Assembly: GCA_937900485.1 (NCBI GenBank)
Contig: CALCEL010000055.1
Span: 1 to 7,471 of the forward strand
Direction of reading: 5' to 3'
DNA: 7,471 nucleotides
Source of the DNA: an uncultured Prevotellaceae bacterium
GTDB taxonomy: Bacteria > Bacteroidota > Bacteroidia > Bacteroidales > Bacteroidaceae
Below the pieces are notes generated by a model. It was not told the origin of the DNA and ran no database searches. It was given only the letters and a program-made list of their open reading frames with translations. A program made the position numbers and the translations under genes. This document shows positions 1-5,922 of the stretch, one piece after another. Every line of letters starts with the position of its first letter. The first letter of the stretch is position 1.

Positions 1-98
1 ATTCTCGCTATGCGGATGCATGAACGGAAAAGGGGGCTTTATGAGGGACGACTAAATAACCCTATAAATTTTATTTCTTATTCTTGTTCTTTGTTTTT
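1..98 (-). other. Left edge: transcribed leader or start of a gene leaving the window
   Basis: This stretch lies downstream of the leftward promoter at 106-136, so it is probably the 5' leader of a minus-strand transcript. The only minus-strand ATG in it is at 21-19, which leaves just seven visible codons (MHPHSEN) before the edge. That is too few to identify a protein, and no Shine-Dalgarno precedes it. On the plus strand a frame is open from base 2 and closes with TAA at 53-55, which could instead be the tail of a gene entering from the left. I cannot choose between these. Confidence 0.2.
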
Positions 99-105
99 GA
101 TGTGA

Positions 106-136
106 CAAATATATGTTTCGCAATTCTTAATTCAAA
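106..136 (-). promoter_or_regulatory. Bacteroidetes-type promoter reading left, out of the window
   Basis: On the minus strand TTTG (136-133) is followed after 19 bases by TATATTTG (113-106). Both boxes match the Bacteroidetes primary sigma factor consensus, and the spacing is in the usual range. Transcription would start a few bases to the left of 106 and run off the window. The identity of the gene served is unknown. Confidence 0.5.
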
Positions 137-465
137 ACTTTTCCTCCTTTTTCTCTTTCATTTCGCATAAAAAGCACATATCATTTCGCTGCAAGGTTTT
201 CGAAGATTGCACTTATAATGCATAAATTTTAAAATTAAATCATTTTGCCTCCGTTTTTTGTTTTTTTTTCAGATGTTTTTCGTAAAAAATATTTCATGTT
301 ACTTTTTGATTTTTTATTTTTCTTGTTGTTTTTTATCGGTTTTATGATTCATAACAAGAATTATTTGAATCAATTTCTGTGTTTGTCAGGTCTGCTTACG
401 TGTTTTTCTTTGTTTTTTCCTATAGTTTTTACACAGTTTTTATGACTTTGCCGATTATTATTTTA
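137..465. other. T-rich non-coding stretch
   Basis: No supported gene is seen here. From about 245 the plus strand is extremely T-rich, with long T runs. An open frame from ATG 296 to the stop ending at 445 would give a 49-residue peptide made mostly of Phe, Leu and Ile. Such a peptide is what any T-rich DNA encodes by default. No ribosome site or promoter directly precedes it, so I do not call it a gene. The stretch lies between two divergent promoters (106-136 minus, 466-495 plus). Confidence 0.4.
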
Positions 466-495
466 TTTGGTATTGTGATTTTTTTTCTATCTTTG
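466..495 (+). promoter_or_regulatory. Bacteroidetes-type promoter upstream of udp
   Basis: TTTG at 466-469 is followed after 18 bases by TATCTTTG at 488-495, an exact TAnnTTTG box. Transcription should begin a few bases after 495. This is the only full-consensus rightward promoter I find before udp. It either drives udp through a leader of about 320 bases or drives the short unit at 519-661. No second good box is visible at 662-821. Confidence 0.5.
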
Positions 496-518
496 TGTAT
501 ATGTGATAGGTGAACAAC

Positions 519-614
519 ATGTCGTATTATGATGTGGATTATTGTGTGGGAGGATTATCTCCGTCCAGTTTCTCTATGGTGATTTCTTATTATAATATGC
601 GTGTTTTGCGGTGA
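519..614 (+). CDS. Possible 31-residue microprotein
   Basis: An ATG lies about 24 bases after the consensus -7 box at 488-495 and opens a 31-codon frame ending in TGA. The peptide begins MSYYDVDYCV, is rich in Tyr, Ser and Val, and has no clear membrane segment or known motif. A hairpin with a T run follows at 632-661, so promoter, ORF and hairpin could form a tiny transcription unit. There is no Shine-Dalgarno. A frame this short can arise by chance, and I do not recognise the product. It could equally be an untranslated part of a long udp leader. Confidence 0.2.
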   Translation: MSYYDVDYCVGGLSPSSFSMVISYYNMRVLR

Positions 615-631
615 TTGATTATTATATATAA

Positions 632-661
632 GGTGGGTTTTATAAATTACCGCCGATTTTT
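632..661 (+). terminator. Weak terminator-like hairpin in front of udp
   Basis: GGTGG (632-636) can pair with CCGCC (650-654), using one wobble pair, around an A/T-rich 13-base loop that contains the palindrome TTTATAAA. A run of five T follows at 657-661, with three more T just after. The five-pair stem is short for an intrinsic terminator. It could end the small unit starting at 466-495 or act as an attenuator in a udp leader. Confidence 0.3.
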
Positions 662-821
662 GTTTAACATACTGGGTTACGTTTTATCATGATGTCAATA
701 ATAATGGGAGTGTTTTGATTTGCAACGTATATATCACGGCTGTCATTCTCACTCGACTGTTACATACTGATCTGATTTAACTAATTTATAGAACCCTGGA
801 AACTAAAAACTATCTATTGTT

Positions 822-1697
822 ATGAAAAAGTATTTCGCTCCATCAGAATTGATTATAAATGAGGATGGCTCTGTCTTTCATTTACATGTACGCCCGGAAC
901 AGATGGCTGATAAGGTTATTCTTGTCGGTGATCCTGGACGTGTTCCTTTGGTGGCTTCACATTTTGACACTGTTGAGTGTGACATACAAAGTCGTGAGTT
1001 CCGTACAATGACTGGCTGTTATAAGGGTAAGAGAATCTCTGTGGTGTCTACCGGCATTGGCTGTGATAACATTGATATTGTGATGAATGAGTTGGACGCT
1101 CTTGTCAACATCGACTTTAACACTCGTGAGGAGAAGGATGAGCTGAAGAGTCTGGAGATTGTGAGAGTGGGCACATGTGGAGGACTGCAGCCGTATACTC
1201 CTGTGGGAACTTTTGTCCTTTCACAGAAGAGTATCGGTTTTGACGGTCTGCTTAATTTTTATGCTGGACGTAATGAGGTCTGTGACCTTGAGTTCGAGAA
1301 GGTGTTTAAAGAGCACATGAACTGGAATCCGTTGCTCTGTGCTCCGTATGTTATTGACGCTGACCGCGAGTTGACTGACCGTATTGCAGGTGATGGTGAT
1401 TGCGTTAAAGGAGTAACGATTGCCTGCGGTGGTTTCTTTGGACCTCAGGGACGTGAGCTCAGAATTCCTCTAGCTGACCCGACACAGAATAGTAAGGTCG
1501 AGAGTTTTGAGTACAATGGCTTCAGGATTACTAACTTCGAGATGGAAAGCTCTGCGCTGGCGGGATTGTCACGTCTTCTTGGTCATCGCGCCACTACTGT
1601 TTGTATGGTTATTGCTAACCGTCTGATAAAGGAAGCTAATACAGGCTATAAGAATACTATCGACAACCTTATTCAGTTGGTAGTTGACAGGATATAA
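822..1697 (+). CDS. udp: Uridine phosphorylase
   Basis: Cytoplasmic nucleoside phosphorylase of the PNP/UDP family, predicted to cleave uridine with phosphate to uracil and ribose-1-phosphate in pyrimidine salvage. The 291-residue protein shows GDPGR at 36-40 (phosphate binding), STGIG at 76-80, RVGTCGGL at 115-122, and FEMESSAL at 239-246, whose Glu-Met-Glu is the ribose-binding triad of the family. It is longer than E. coli Udp (about 253 residues), with an N-terminal extension of the kind I know from Bacteroidales relatives. The ATG at 822 gives the expected MKKYF start. It has no Shine-Dalgarno, only A-rich sequence, which is normal for the phylum. It stands alone on its strand and converges on the carboxylase operon. 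Uridine specificity is inferred from overall resemblance; a broader pyrimidine range is possible. Confidence 0.93.
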   Translation: MKKYFAPSELIINEDGSVFHLHVRPEQMADKVILVGDPGRVPLVASHFDTVECDIQSREFRTMTGCYKGKRISVVSTGIGCDNIDIVMNELDALVNIDFNTREEKDELKSLEIVRVGTCGGLQPYTPVGTFVLSQKSIGFDGLLNFYAGRNEVCDLEFEKVFKEHMNWNPLLCAPYVIDADRELTDRIAGDGDCVKGVTIACGGFFGPQGRELRIPLADPTQNSKVESFEYNGFRITNFEMESSALAGLSRLLGHRATTVCMVIANRLIKEANTGYKNTIDNLIQLVVDRI

Positions 1698-1959
1698 TTC
1701 TACTGACGGTCTGTCATGGTACGCTCTACGCCCGTTTTATTCGTTTTATAGGACGGCAGAATGATGGAACGTTAGTGTTGTTTTTCATGTCAATTGCTCG
1801 AGAAAATGCTTTGTAAAGACTAGCGGTGAGATGATTTTATAACCTGACACTGGTTACGTCGTACGTTTTTAAGGACAGAATATACAGTAATGTGTAATTC
1901 TTCTAACCGTATATGACGTGAGAATTTGGGGAGATGTATAGTCGGTTGACTATCATTAT
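1698..1959. other. Convergent intergenic spacer
   Basis: No gene is visible between the udp stop and the bidirectional terminator. The only clear structure is a small perfect hairpin, ATAGTC (1938-1943) with GACTAT (1948-1953) around a GGTT loop. It sits just before the terminator and has no T run of its own. The spacer is long for a convergent pair, but I found no promoter box or ORF of note in it. Confidence 0.4.
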
Positions 1960-1999
1960 AAAAAGAAAAGTTGAGGATTTCCTCAACTTTTCTTTTTTT
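1960..1999. terminator. Bidirectional intrinsic terminator between udp and the carboxylase operon
   Basis: The arms at 1960-1977 and 1980-1997 are perfectly complementary over 18 bases. The core GTTGAGGA / TCCTCAAC is flanked by an A-rich arm on one side and a T-rich arm on the other. On the plus strand the stem runs into seven T (1993-1999). On the minus strand it ends in a T run at 1964-1960. It can therefore stop udp transcription and the leftward carboxylase operon, whose last stop codon is only 8 bases away. Confidence 0.9.
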
Positions 2000-2007
2000 G
2001 TGTTATA

Positions 2008-3450
2008 TTACAAAGGCATGTTGCCGTGCTTCTTAGGAGGGTTGCTCTGATTCTTGTTACGAGTCATCTCCAAAGCCTGAATAATTCTGATTCGGGTGTC
2101 ACATGGATTGATAATCTCGTCGATGTAACCTAGCTGAGCCGCAGGAAGAGGATTAGCGAATTTCTCTCTGTACTCCTCAATCTTCTGTGTTCTCTCCTCT
2201 GGTGTCGCTTTTCTGTAAAGAATGTTGCATGCACCTTCAGCTCCCATTACGGCAATCTCCGCTGTCGGATAAGCGAAGTTGACATCAGCGCCAATACACT
2301 TGCTGTTCATGACGATGTAAGCACCGCCGTATGCCTTTCTTGTAATCAGTGTTATCTTTGGTACTGTTGCCTCGGCGAAAGCGTATACGATCTTAGCGCC
2401 ATGACGTATGATACCATTGTGTTCCTGCTGTACGCCAGGCAAGAATCCCGGAACGTCCTCTATCGCTACCAAAGGAATGTTGAAGCAGTCGCAGAATCTT
2501 ATGAAGCGGGCTGCCTTGTCACTTCCGTCGATGTCAAGCGCACCGGCGAGGAAGTTAGGCTGGTTGGCTACGAATCCCACTGTGCGTCCAGCCATACGTC
2601 CGAAGCCTATCACGATGTTCTTTGCGAACTCAGGCTGCACCTCGAAGAAGTACTGCTGGTCACATATTGGCTCTATGATGTTTCTGATGTCGTATGGAAT
2701 GTTAGGATCTGTAGGAACGACATTGTCCAACTCGTGACATACACGTGACAACTCGTCTGTCACAGGATGTACAGGTGCGTCCTCCATGTTGTTTGAAGGA
2801 ATGAATCCGATGAGTTCTCGTATTGTCATCAGAGTCTCTTCGTCGCTTGAGCAAATGAAGTGGCTGACACCGCTCACAGAGTTATGTGTCATAGCTCCGC
2901 CGAGTGTCTCTTTGTCGACGTCCTCGTTTGTGACTGCCTTGACCACGTTTGGTCCTGTGACAAACATCTGGCTCTGCTCCTTAACCATGAGTATGAAGTC
3001 CGTAAGGGCAGGTGAGTAGCATGAGCCTCCTGCACATGGGCCGAGGATGGCGCTAATCTGTGGTATGACGCCACTTGCCATGACGTTACGTCTGAATATG
3101 TGGGCGAATCCTGTCAATGACTCCACGCCCTCTTGGATACGCGCACCACCTGAGTCGTTAAGGCCGATGATTGGTGCTCCGTTCTTCAAAGCAAGGTCCT
3201 GTACCTTTGCTATCTTCTGAGCGTTTGCCGCTGATAGTGAGCCTCCGAGAACGCTGAAGTCAAAAGCGTACACGAACACGATACGTCCGTCTATCTTTCC
3301 GTATCCGGAGATGACGCCGTCACCCTCGAATCGTTTGTTCTCCATTCCGAAGTCCGTGCAGCGGTGGACAACGTGCTTGTCCATCTCTACAAAAGTGCCA
3401 CTGTCAAGCAGTGTCTCTATTCTTTCTCTCGCGGTAAGTTTATTAGCCAT
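2008..3450 (-). CDS. Acyl-CoA carboxylase carboxyltransferase (beta) subunit
   Basis: Transfers the carboxyl group from carboxybiotin to an acyl-CoA, probably propionyl-CoA or acetyl-CoA. The 480-residue protein has both crotonase-like halves of the family. The N-terminal half has GGARIQEGV (101-109) and GPCAGGSCYSPALTDF (137-152). The C-terminal half has VPGFLPG (333-339), RKAYGGAYIVMNSK (371-384), YPTAEIAVMG (394-403) and a C-terminal KKHGNMPL. The start is fixed by a perfect Shine-Dalgarno 5 bases upstream and an in-frame TAA two codons before the ATG. The N-terminus begins directly at the KLTARERI block, so the usual leading 25-35 residues are absent. It is the last gene of the operon and overlaps the carrier gene by 8 bases. 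Residue 379 is Ile where Streptomyces PccB has Asp (see findings). Methylmalonyl-CoA decarboxylase alpha subunits are close relatives, but the neighbouring ATP-grasp subunit argues for a carboxylase. Confidence 0.92.
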   Translation of the reverse strand: MANKLTARERIETLLDSGTFVEMDKHVVHRCTDFGMENKRFEGDGVISGYGKIDGRIVFVYAFDFSVLGGSLSAANAQKIAKVQDLALKNGAPIIGLNDSGGARIQEGVESLTGFAHIFRRNVMASGVIPQISAILGPCAGGSCYSPALTDFILMVKEQSQMFVTGPNVVKAVTNEDVDKETLGGAMTHNSVSGVSHFICSSDEETLMTIRELIGFIPSNNMEDAPVHPVTDELSRVCHELDNVVPTDPNIPYDIRNIIEPICDQQYFFEVQPEFAKNIVIGFGRMAGRTVGFVANQPNFLAGALDIDGSDKAARFIRFCDCFNIPLVAIEDVPGFLPGVQQEHNGIIRHGAKIVYAFAEATVPKITLITRKAYGGAYIVMNSKCIGADVNFAYPTAEIAVMGAEGACNILYRKATPEERTQKIEEYREKFANPLPAAQLGYIDEIINPCDTRIRIIQALEMTRNKNQSNPPKKHGNMPL

Positions 3451-3961
3451 TGTTTACCTCCAATTTGATTAGTGTTTGTTCAACGCGTACGTTATCACCT
3501 TCACTGACAAGTACGTCCTTAACTTTGCAATCTGCATTCACTTTGTAGTTGGACTGCATTTTCATTGCCTCCATCGTGAGGACCGTGTCGCCAGCCTTAA
3601 GCTCGTCGCCCGGCTTGACGAACAGTTTTACAATTTTGCAAGGCATTGGCGCTGTGATTGTGTCAGCTTGTCCCGCAACGTTGCTGCCTCCTCTGCGGAG
3701 TTTCATGTATTTTGCCTGTGAGTCAAGCATATCAATCTGATATGTTGAGTAGTTGAGGTTGACGCGGTAGTGCTTTCCTCCCTGACTTTTCACCAGCTCG
3801 GCGTTATATGAGTTGCCGCCGTAGAGTATTGAGCATGTGCCGTTCTGCAGCATCGCCACGTCTACGTCATAAACCTTACCGTCTATGTCAATCTTGATTT
3901 TGTTACCATCTTTGCTGAGCATGGTAACCTCACAAGTCTTGTTGCCTATCTGTACTTCCAT
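3443..3961 (-). CDS. Biotin carboxyl carrier protein of an acyl-CoA carboxylase
   Basis: Carries biotin between the biotin carboxylase and carboxyltransferase active sites. From the ATG at 3961 it is 172 residues. An N-terminal beta-rich region (about 1-90) is followed by a short linker and a biotinyl domain (about 100-170). The domain has the biotinylation motif EAMKM at 131-135, with Lys134 as the attachment site. The frame stays open upstream to a TTG at 4000, but that adds a low-complexity MRRSAPRKSEKKK. Relatives I know begin MEVQIGNK, so the ATG is preferred. Position 108 is Cys in PMPCKI where the family normally has PMPG. The gene is the middle of the operon: 107 bases follow the biotin carboxylase stop, and its own end overlaps the carboxyltransferase start in ATGGCTAA. 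Confidence 0.9.
   Translation of the reverse strand: MEVQIGNKTCEVTMLSKDGNKIKIDIDGKVYDVDVAMLQNGTCSILYGGNSYNAELVKSQGGKHYRVNLNYSTYQIDMLDSQAKYMKLRRGGSNVAGQADTITAPMPCKIVKLFVKPGDELKAGDTVLTMEAMKMQSNYKVNADCKVKDVLVSEGDNVRVEQTLIKLEVNNG
3456..3461 (-). promoter_or_regulatory. Strong Shine-Dalgarno for the carboxyltransferase gene
   Basis: GGAGGT on the minus strand lies 5 bases before the ATG at 3450, inside the last codons of the carrier gene. Such a perfect site is unusual among the starts in this window. It supports the short N-terminus of the carboxyltransferase and re-initiation by ribosomes finishing the carrier protein. Confidence 0.8.
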
Positions 3962-3987
3962 TTTTTTCTTTTCTGATTTTCTTGGCG

Positions 3988-4025
3988 CACTCCGTCTCAA
4001 CTTTTAGGTTCTTGCGGACGGGGTG
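3988..4025 (-). other. Stem-loop in the mRNA between biotin carboxylase and carrier genes
   Basis: On the leftward transcript CACCCCGTC (4025-4017) can pair with GACGGAGTG (3996-3988). That gives eight pairs and one C-A mismatch, closing a 20-base loop about 26 bases before the carrier start. No T run follows, so it is not a terminator. It could affect mRNA processing or relative expression of the subunits, which is inference only. Confidence 0.3.
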
Positions 4026-4045
4026 GGCGAGTTTACTTCCACTAC

Positions 4046-4087
4046 TATACTCTGAGTACACCCCTTACTTATACTCTGAGTACACCC
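4046..4087. repeat. Direct repeat of 18 bases spanning the biotin carboxylase stop codon
   Basis: The 18-mer TATACTCTGAGTACACCC occurs at 4046-4063 and again at 4070-4087, offset by exactly 24 bases. The right copy encodes the C-terminal GVLRV and stop TAA of biotin carboxylase. The left copy lies just past the stop, in the same frame, and again reads GVLRV followed by TAG TAG. It looks like a tandem duplication of the gene's last codons. Confidence 0.9.
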
Positions 4088-5580
4088 TTCTGAAGTCCGA
4101 AGGCTCTCCATCTGCTGATAGCCTGACTGTCCGCAGGTAGGTTGGATGTGTTCTCCTCAAGACCCATGAGGTAGTCGATGTAAGCTGCTATGATAGCCAT
4201 CGGCTCGCTGTCGTTCTTGAATCCTGGACGAGGACGTAAGCGGTCCTGGTTCCTTTCAATAAAGTATGTGTTGTAGTTTCCGTTCTTGAAGTCTGGCACG
4301 TCAATGATGCGTCTCAGATAACGTATGTTGGTTGTGAGTCCAGTTATCTTGTATTCGTAGAGGACGCGTCGCATACGCTCTATGGCATACTCTCTGTTCG
4401 TGGCCCAGACAATCAGTTTTCCAATCATAGGGTCGTAGTGTACAGGAATCTCGTATCCCTCATATACGTATGAGTCGATTCGTGTACCGATACCATGTGG
4501 CTCGGTGAGCTGCTGGATGATGCCAGGTGAAGGCATGAAGTTGTGCTCCGTATCCTCGGCGCATATACGGCACTCGATGGCGTGTCCGCGCTGCTGGATG
4601 TCCTCCTGCTTGCGTGAGAGAGGCTGATTGTCCGCAATACGGATCTGCTCTTTCACGAGGTCTATACCAATCACCTCCTCGGTGATAGGGTGCTCAACCT
4701 GAAGACGTGTGTTCATCTCAAGGAAGTAGAAGTTGTGGTGCTTGTCCACAAGGAACTCTATGGTTCCCGCTCCGACATAACCTACGGCTTTGGCGGCTGC
4801 CACAGCCTTAGCTCCCATCTCTTCGCGCAGTTCGTTGTCTATGAATGGTGAAGGGCTTTCTTCGACAACCTTCTGGTGACGTCTTTGTACGGAGCACTCT
4901 CTGTCATACAGATGTATAACGTTGCCGTGCTTGTCACCGAGTATCTGGAACTCAATGTGGTGAGGTTCCTCAACAAACTTCTCGATGTACACCGTGTCAT
5001 CGCCGAAGCCTGCCATGGCTTCGCTCTTTGCTGCGTTGTACATCTCCACAACGTCCTCCTCGCGCTCGACAAGACGCATTCCTTTTCCGCCACCACCTTG
5101 TGATGCCTTTATCATGACAGGGAAGCCAATCTCTTTACATACTTTCACGGCCTCCTCGCCGGAGTTCAGTTGCTGCTGAGTGCCTGGTACAACAGGTACG
5201 CCGGCCTCTATCATCTTCACTCTTGCACTGATCTTGTCTCCCATTGTCTCCATCGTCTCTGGACGAGGACCGATGAATGTGAATCCCTCAGCCTCGCAGC
5301 GTCTTGCGAACTCTGCGTTCTCACTCAAGAATCCGTATCCCGGGTGAATGGCGTCGGCGTTGTGTTTCTTTGCTGCCTCAATGATGTGGTCGATGTTGAG
5401 ATAACTGTCACTCGAAGCAGTTCCACCGATACACTCTGCCTCGTTGGCAAAGAGTACATGTCGTGACAGACGGTCCGCCTCGCTATATACGGCTACAGAA
5501 CGTATGCCCATCTCATAACAGCTACGCATTACGCGTATCGCAATCTCACCACGATTAGCTACTAAAATTTTCTTAATCAT
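4069..5580 (-). CDS. accC: Biotin carboxylase subunit of an acyl-CoA carboxylase
   Basis: ATP-grasp enzyme that carboxylates the carrier's biotin using ATP and bicarbonate. All the E. coli AccC active-site residues I can place are present: Lys116, Lys158, the glycine loop GGGGKG (162-167), Lys237, Glu275, Glu288 and Asn290 in LEMNTRLQVEHP (287-298), Arg292, Gln294, Val295, Glu296 and Arg338. At 503 residues it is about 55 longer than E. coli AccC (449). The extra C-terminal tail resembles that of propionyl-CoA and pyruvate carboxylase A-type subunits. ATG at 5580 gives the canonical MIKKILVANRGEIA start, with no Shine-Dalgarno. It is the first gene of the operon behind the promoter at 5807-5837 and a leader of about 220 bases. 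Carrier and carboxyltransferase genes follow, which makes an acyl-CoA carboxylase more likely than a pyruvate carboxylase. Its last codons are duplicated downstream of the stop. Confidence 0.94.
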   Translation of the reverse strand: MIKKILVANRGEIAIRVMRSCYEMGIRSVAVYSEADRLSRHVLFANEAECIGGTASSDSYLNIDHIIEAAKKHNADAIHPGYGFLSENAEFARRCEAEGFTFIGPRPETMETMGDKISARVKMIEAGVPVVPGTQQQLNSGEEAVKVCKEIGFPVMIKASQGGGGKGMRLVEREEDVVEMYNAAKSEAMAGFGDDTVYIEKFVEEPHHIEFQILGDKHGNVIHLYDRECSVQRRHQKVVEESPSPFIDNELREEMGAKAVAAAKAVGYVGAGTIEFLVDKHHNFYFLEMNTRLQVEHPITEEVIGIDLVKEQIRIADNQPLSRKQEDIQQRGHAIECRICAEDTEHNFMPSPGIIQQLTEPHGIGTRIDSYVYEGYEIPVHYDPMIGKLIVWATNREYAIERMRRVLYEYKITGLTTNIRYLRRIIDVPDFKNGNYNTYFIERNQDRLRPRPGFKNDSEPMAIIAAYIDYLMGLEENTSNLPADSQAISRWRAFGLQKGVLRV

Positions 5581-5649
5581 TGTTCATTTATGTCAGATTA
5601 ACATATCCGGTGTCTTGCGGATGTGTTTTGTGTCTCAACGGTTCGTTAT

Positions 5650-5687
5650 AAAAATATGTGTCACGGACTTGCTGACCAAGTCACATA
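5650..5687 (-). terminator. Possible attenuator hairpin in the carboxylase leader
   Basis: On the leftward transcript TATGT (5687-5683) pairs with ACATA (5659-5655), and the inner GACTTG (5682-5677) pairs with CAAGTC (5671-5666) around a GTCAG loop. A 6-base bulge lies on the 3' side. Five T follow directly (5654-5650). The bulge and modest stem make this a weak terminator. The stop codon of the preceding leader ORF (5683-5681) lies in the 5' arm, so a ribosome there would block folding. Confidence 0.35.
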
Positions 5688-5725
5688 AGACGTGCCGACT
5701 TCCCTGTCATGCCCTTCCCGAACAT
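5681..5725 (-). CDS. Possible 14-residue leader peptide
   Basis: The frame reads MFGKGMTGKSARLM and ends in TGA. AGGAAGG lies 9 bases before the ATG, a well-spaced Shine-Dalgarno in a genome where most starts lack one. The stop is embedded in the hairpin at 5650-5687. The peptide holds three Met and no run of a single amino acid, so it gives no clue to a sensed signal. A chance ORF remains possible at this length. Confidence 0.25.
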   Translation of the reverse strand: MFGKGMTGKSARLM

Positions 5726-5806
5726 CTGGATTAACCTTCCTGGTTGTGTCGATAGGTCATGGCCGTACGTCGGCTTTATTCTCGATTCGAACCCTAAATG
5801 CGCCTG

Positions 5807-5837
5807 CAAAGTTATCGCTTTGTGTAGAATTAAACAA
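5807..5837 (-). promoter_or_regulatory. Promoter of the carboxylase operon
   Basis: On the minus strand TTG (5837-5835) is followed after 20 bases by TAACTTTG (5814-5807), an exact TAnnTTTG box. Transcription starts a few bases further left, at about 5800. Its -33 element lies about 35 bases from the divergent cobU promoter, so a regulator bound between them could act on both directions. Confidence 0.65.
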
Positions 5838-5872
5838 GAAAAACTGAAAAAAGTAACACATTAGCCTTTTGT

Positions 5873-5906
5873 TTTGATTGTTTTTAAAAAAAAGAAGCTA
5901 TCTTTG
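5873..5906 (+). promoter_or_regulatory. Promoter of cobU
   Basis: TATCTTTG at 5899-5906 is an exact -7 box. Either TTTG at 5873-5876 (22-base gap) or TTG at 5878-5880 (18-base gap) can serve as the -33 element. The start would fall near 5912, giving a leader of about 45 bases. That is too short for a cobalamin riboswitch. The promoter position also rules out the upstream in-frame TTG at 5874 as the cobU start. Confidence 0.65.
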
Positions 5907-5922
5907 CGGCGAAAGGATACCA

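Larger units (their letters stand above)
5581..5800 (-). promoter_or_regulatory. Long 5' leader of the carboxylase operon
   Basis: About 220 transcribed bases separate the promoter from the biotin carboxylase ATG, and no annotated-size gene lies in them. In transcript order the leader holds a 9-codon ORF at 5760-5731 (MTYRHNQEG), a 14-codon ORF at 5725-5681 with a good Shine-Dalgarno, a hairpin followed by a T run (5687-5650), and a second stem near the start codon in which ATCCG (5622-5618) can pair with CGGAT (5609-5605). GCCGAC (5775-5770) and GTCGGC (5699-5694) can also pair at long range. The arrangement is suggestive of attenuation, but it matches no riboswitch class that I recognise. 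Confidence 0.4.

Noticed and set aside
245..445. 66-residue open frame in the T-rich region
   Set aside because: It begins at TTG, is almost entirely Phe, Leu and Ile as any T-rich DNA would be, and has no ribosome site. The internal ATG at 296 does not improve the case.
811..819. TATCTATTG just before the udp start as a -7 box
   Set aside because: It has an extra base relative to TAnnTTTG and would place the transcript start inside the coding region.
3962..4000. N-terminal extension of the carrier protein to TTG 4000
   Set aside because: It adds a Lys/Arg-rich low-complexity stretch from a non-ATG start. The ATG at 3961 gives the N-terminus expected for the family.
5781..5795. tRNA T-arm-like sequence (GGTTCGAATC on the minus strand)
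   Set aside because: The flanking bases do not pair as a T-stem and no acceptor, D or anticodon arms are present.
5581..5800. Cobalamin riboswitch between the divergent units
   Set aside because: I looked for the conserved B12-box-like and receptor-loop elements on both strands and saw none. The cobU leader is only about 45 bases.
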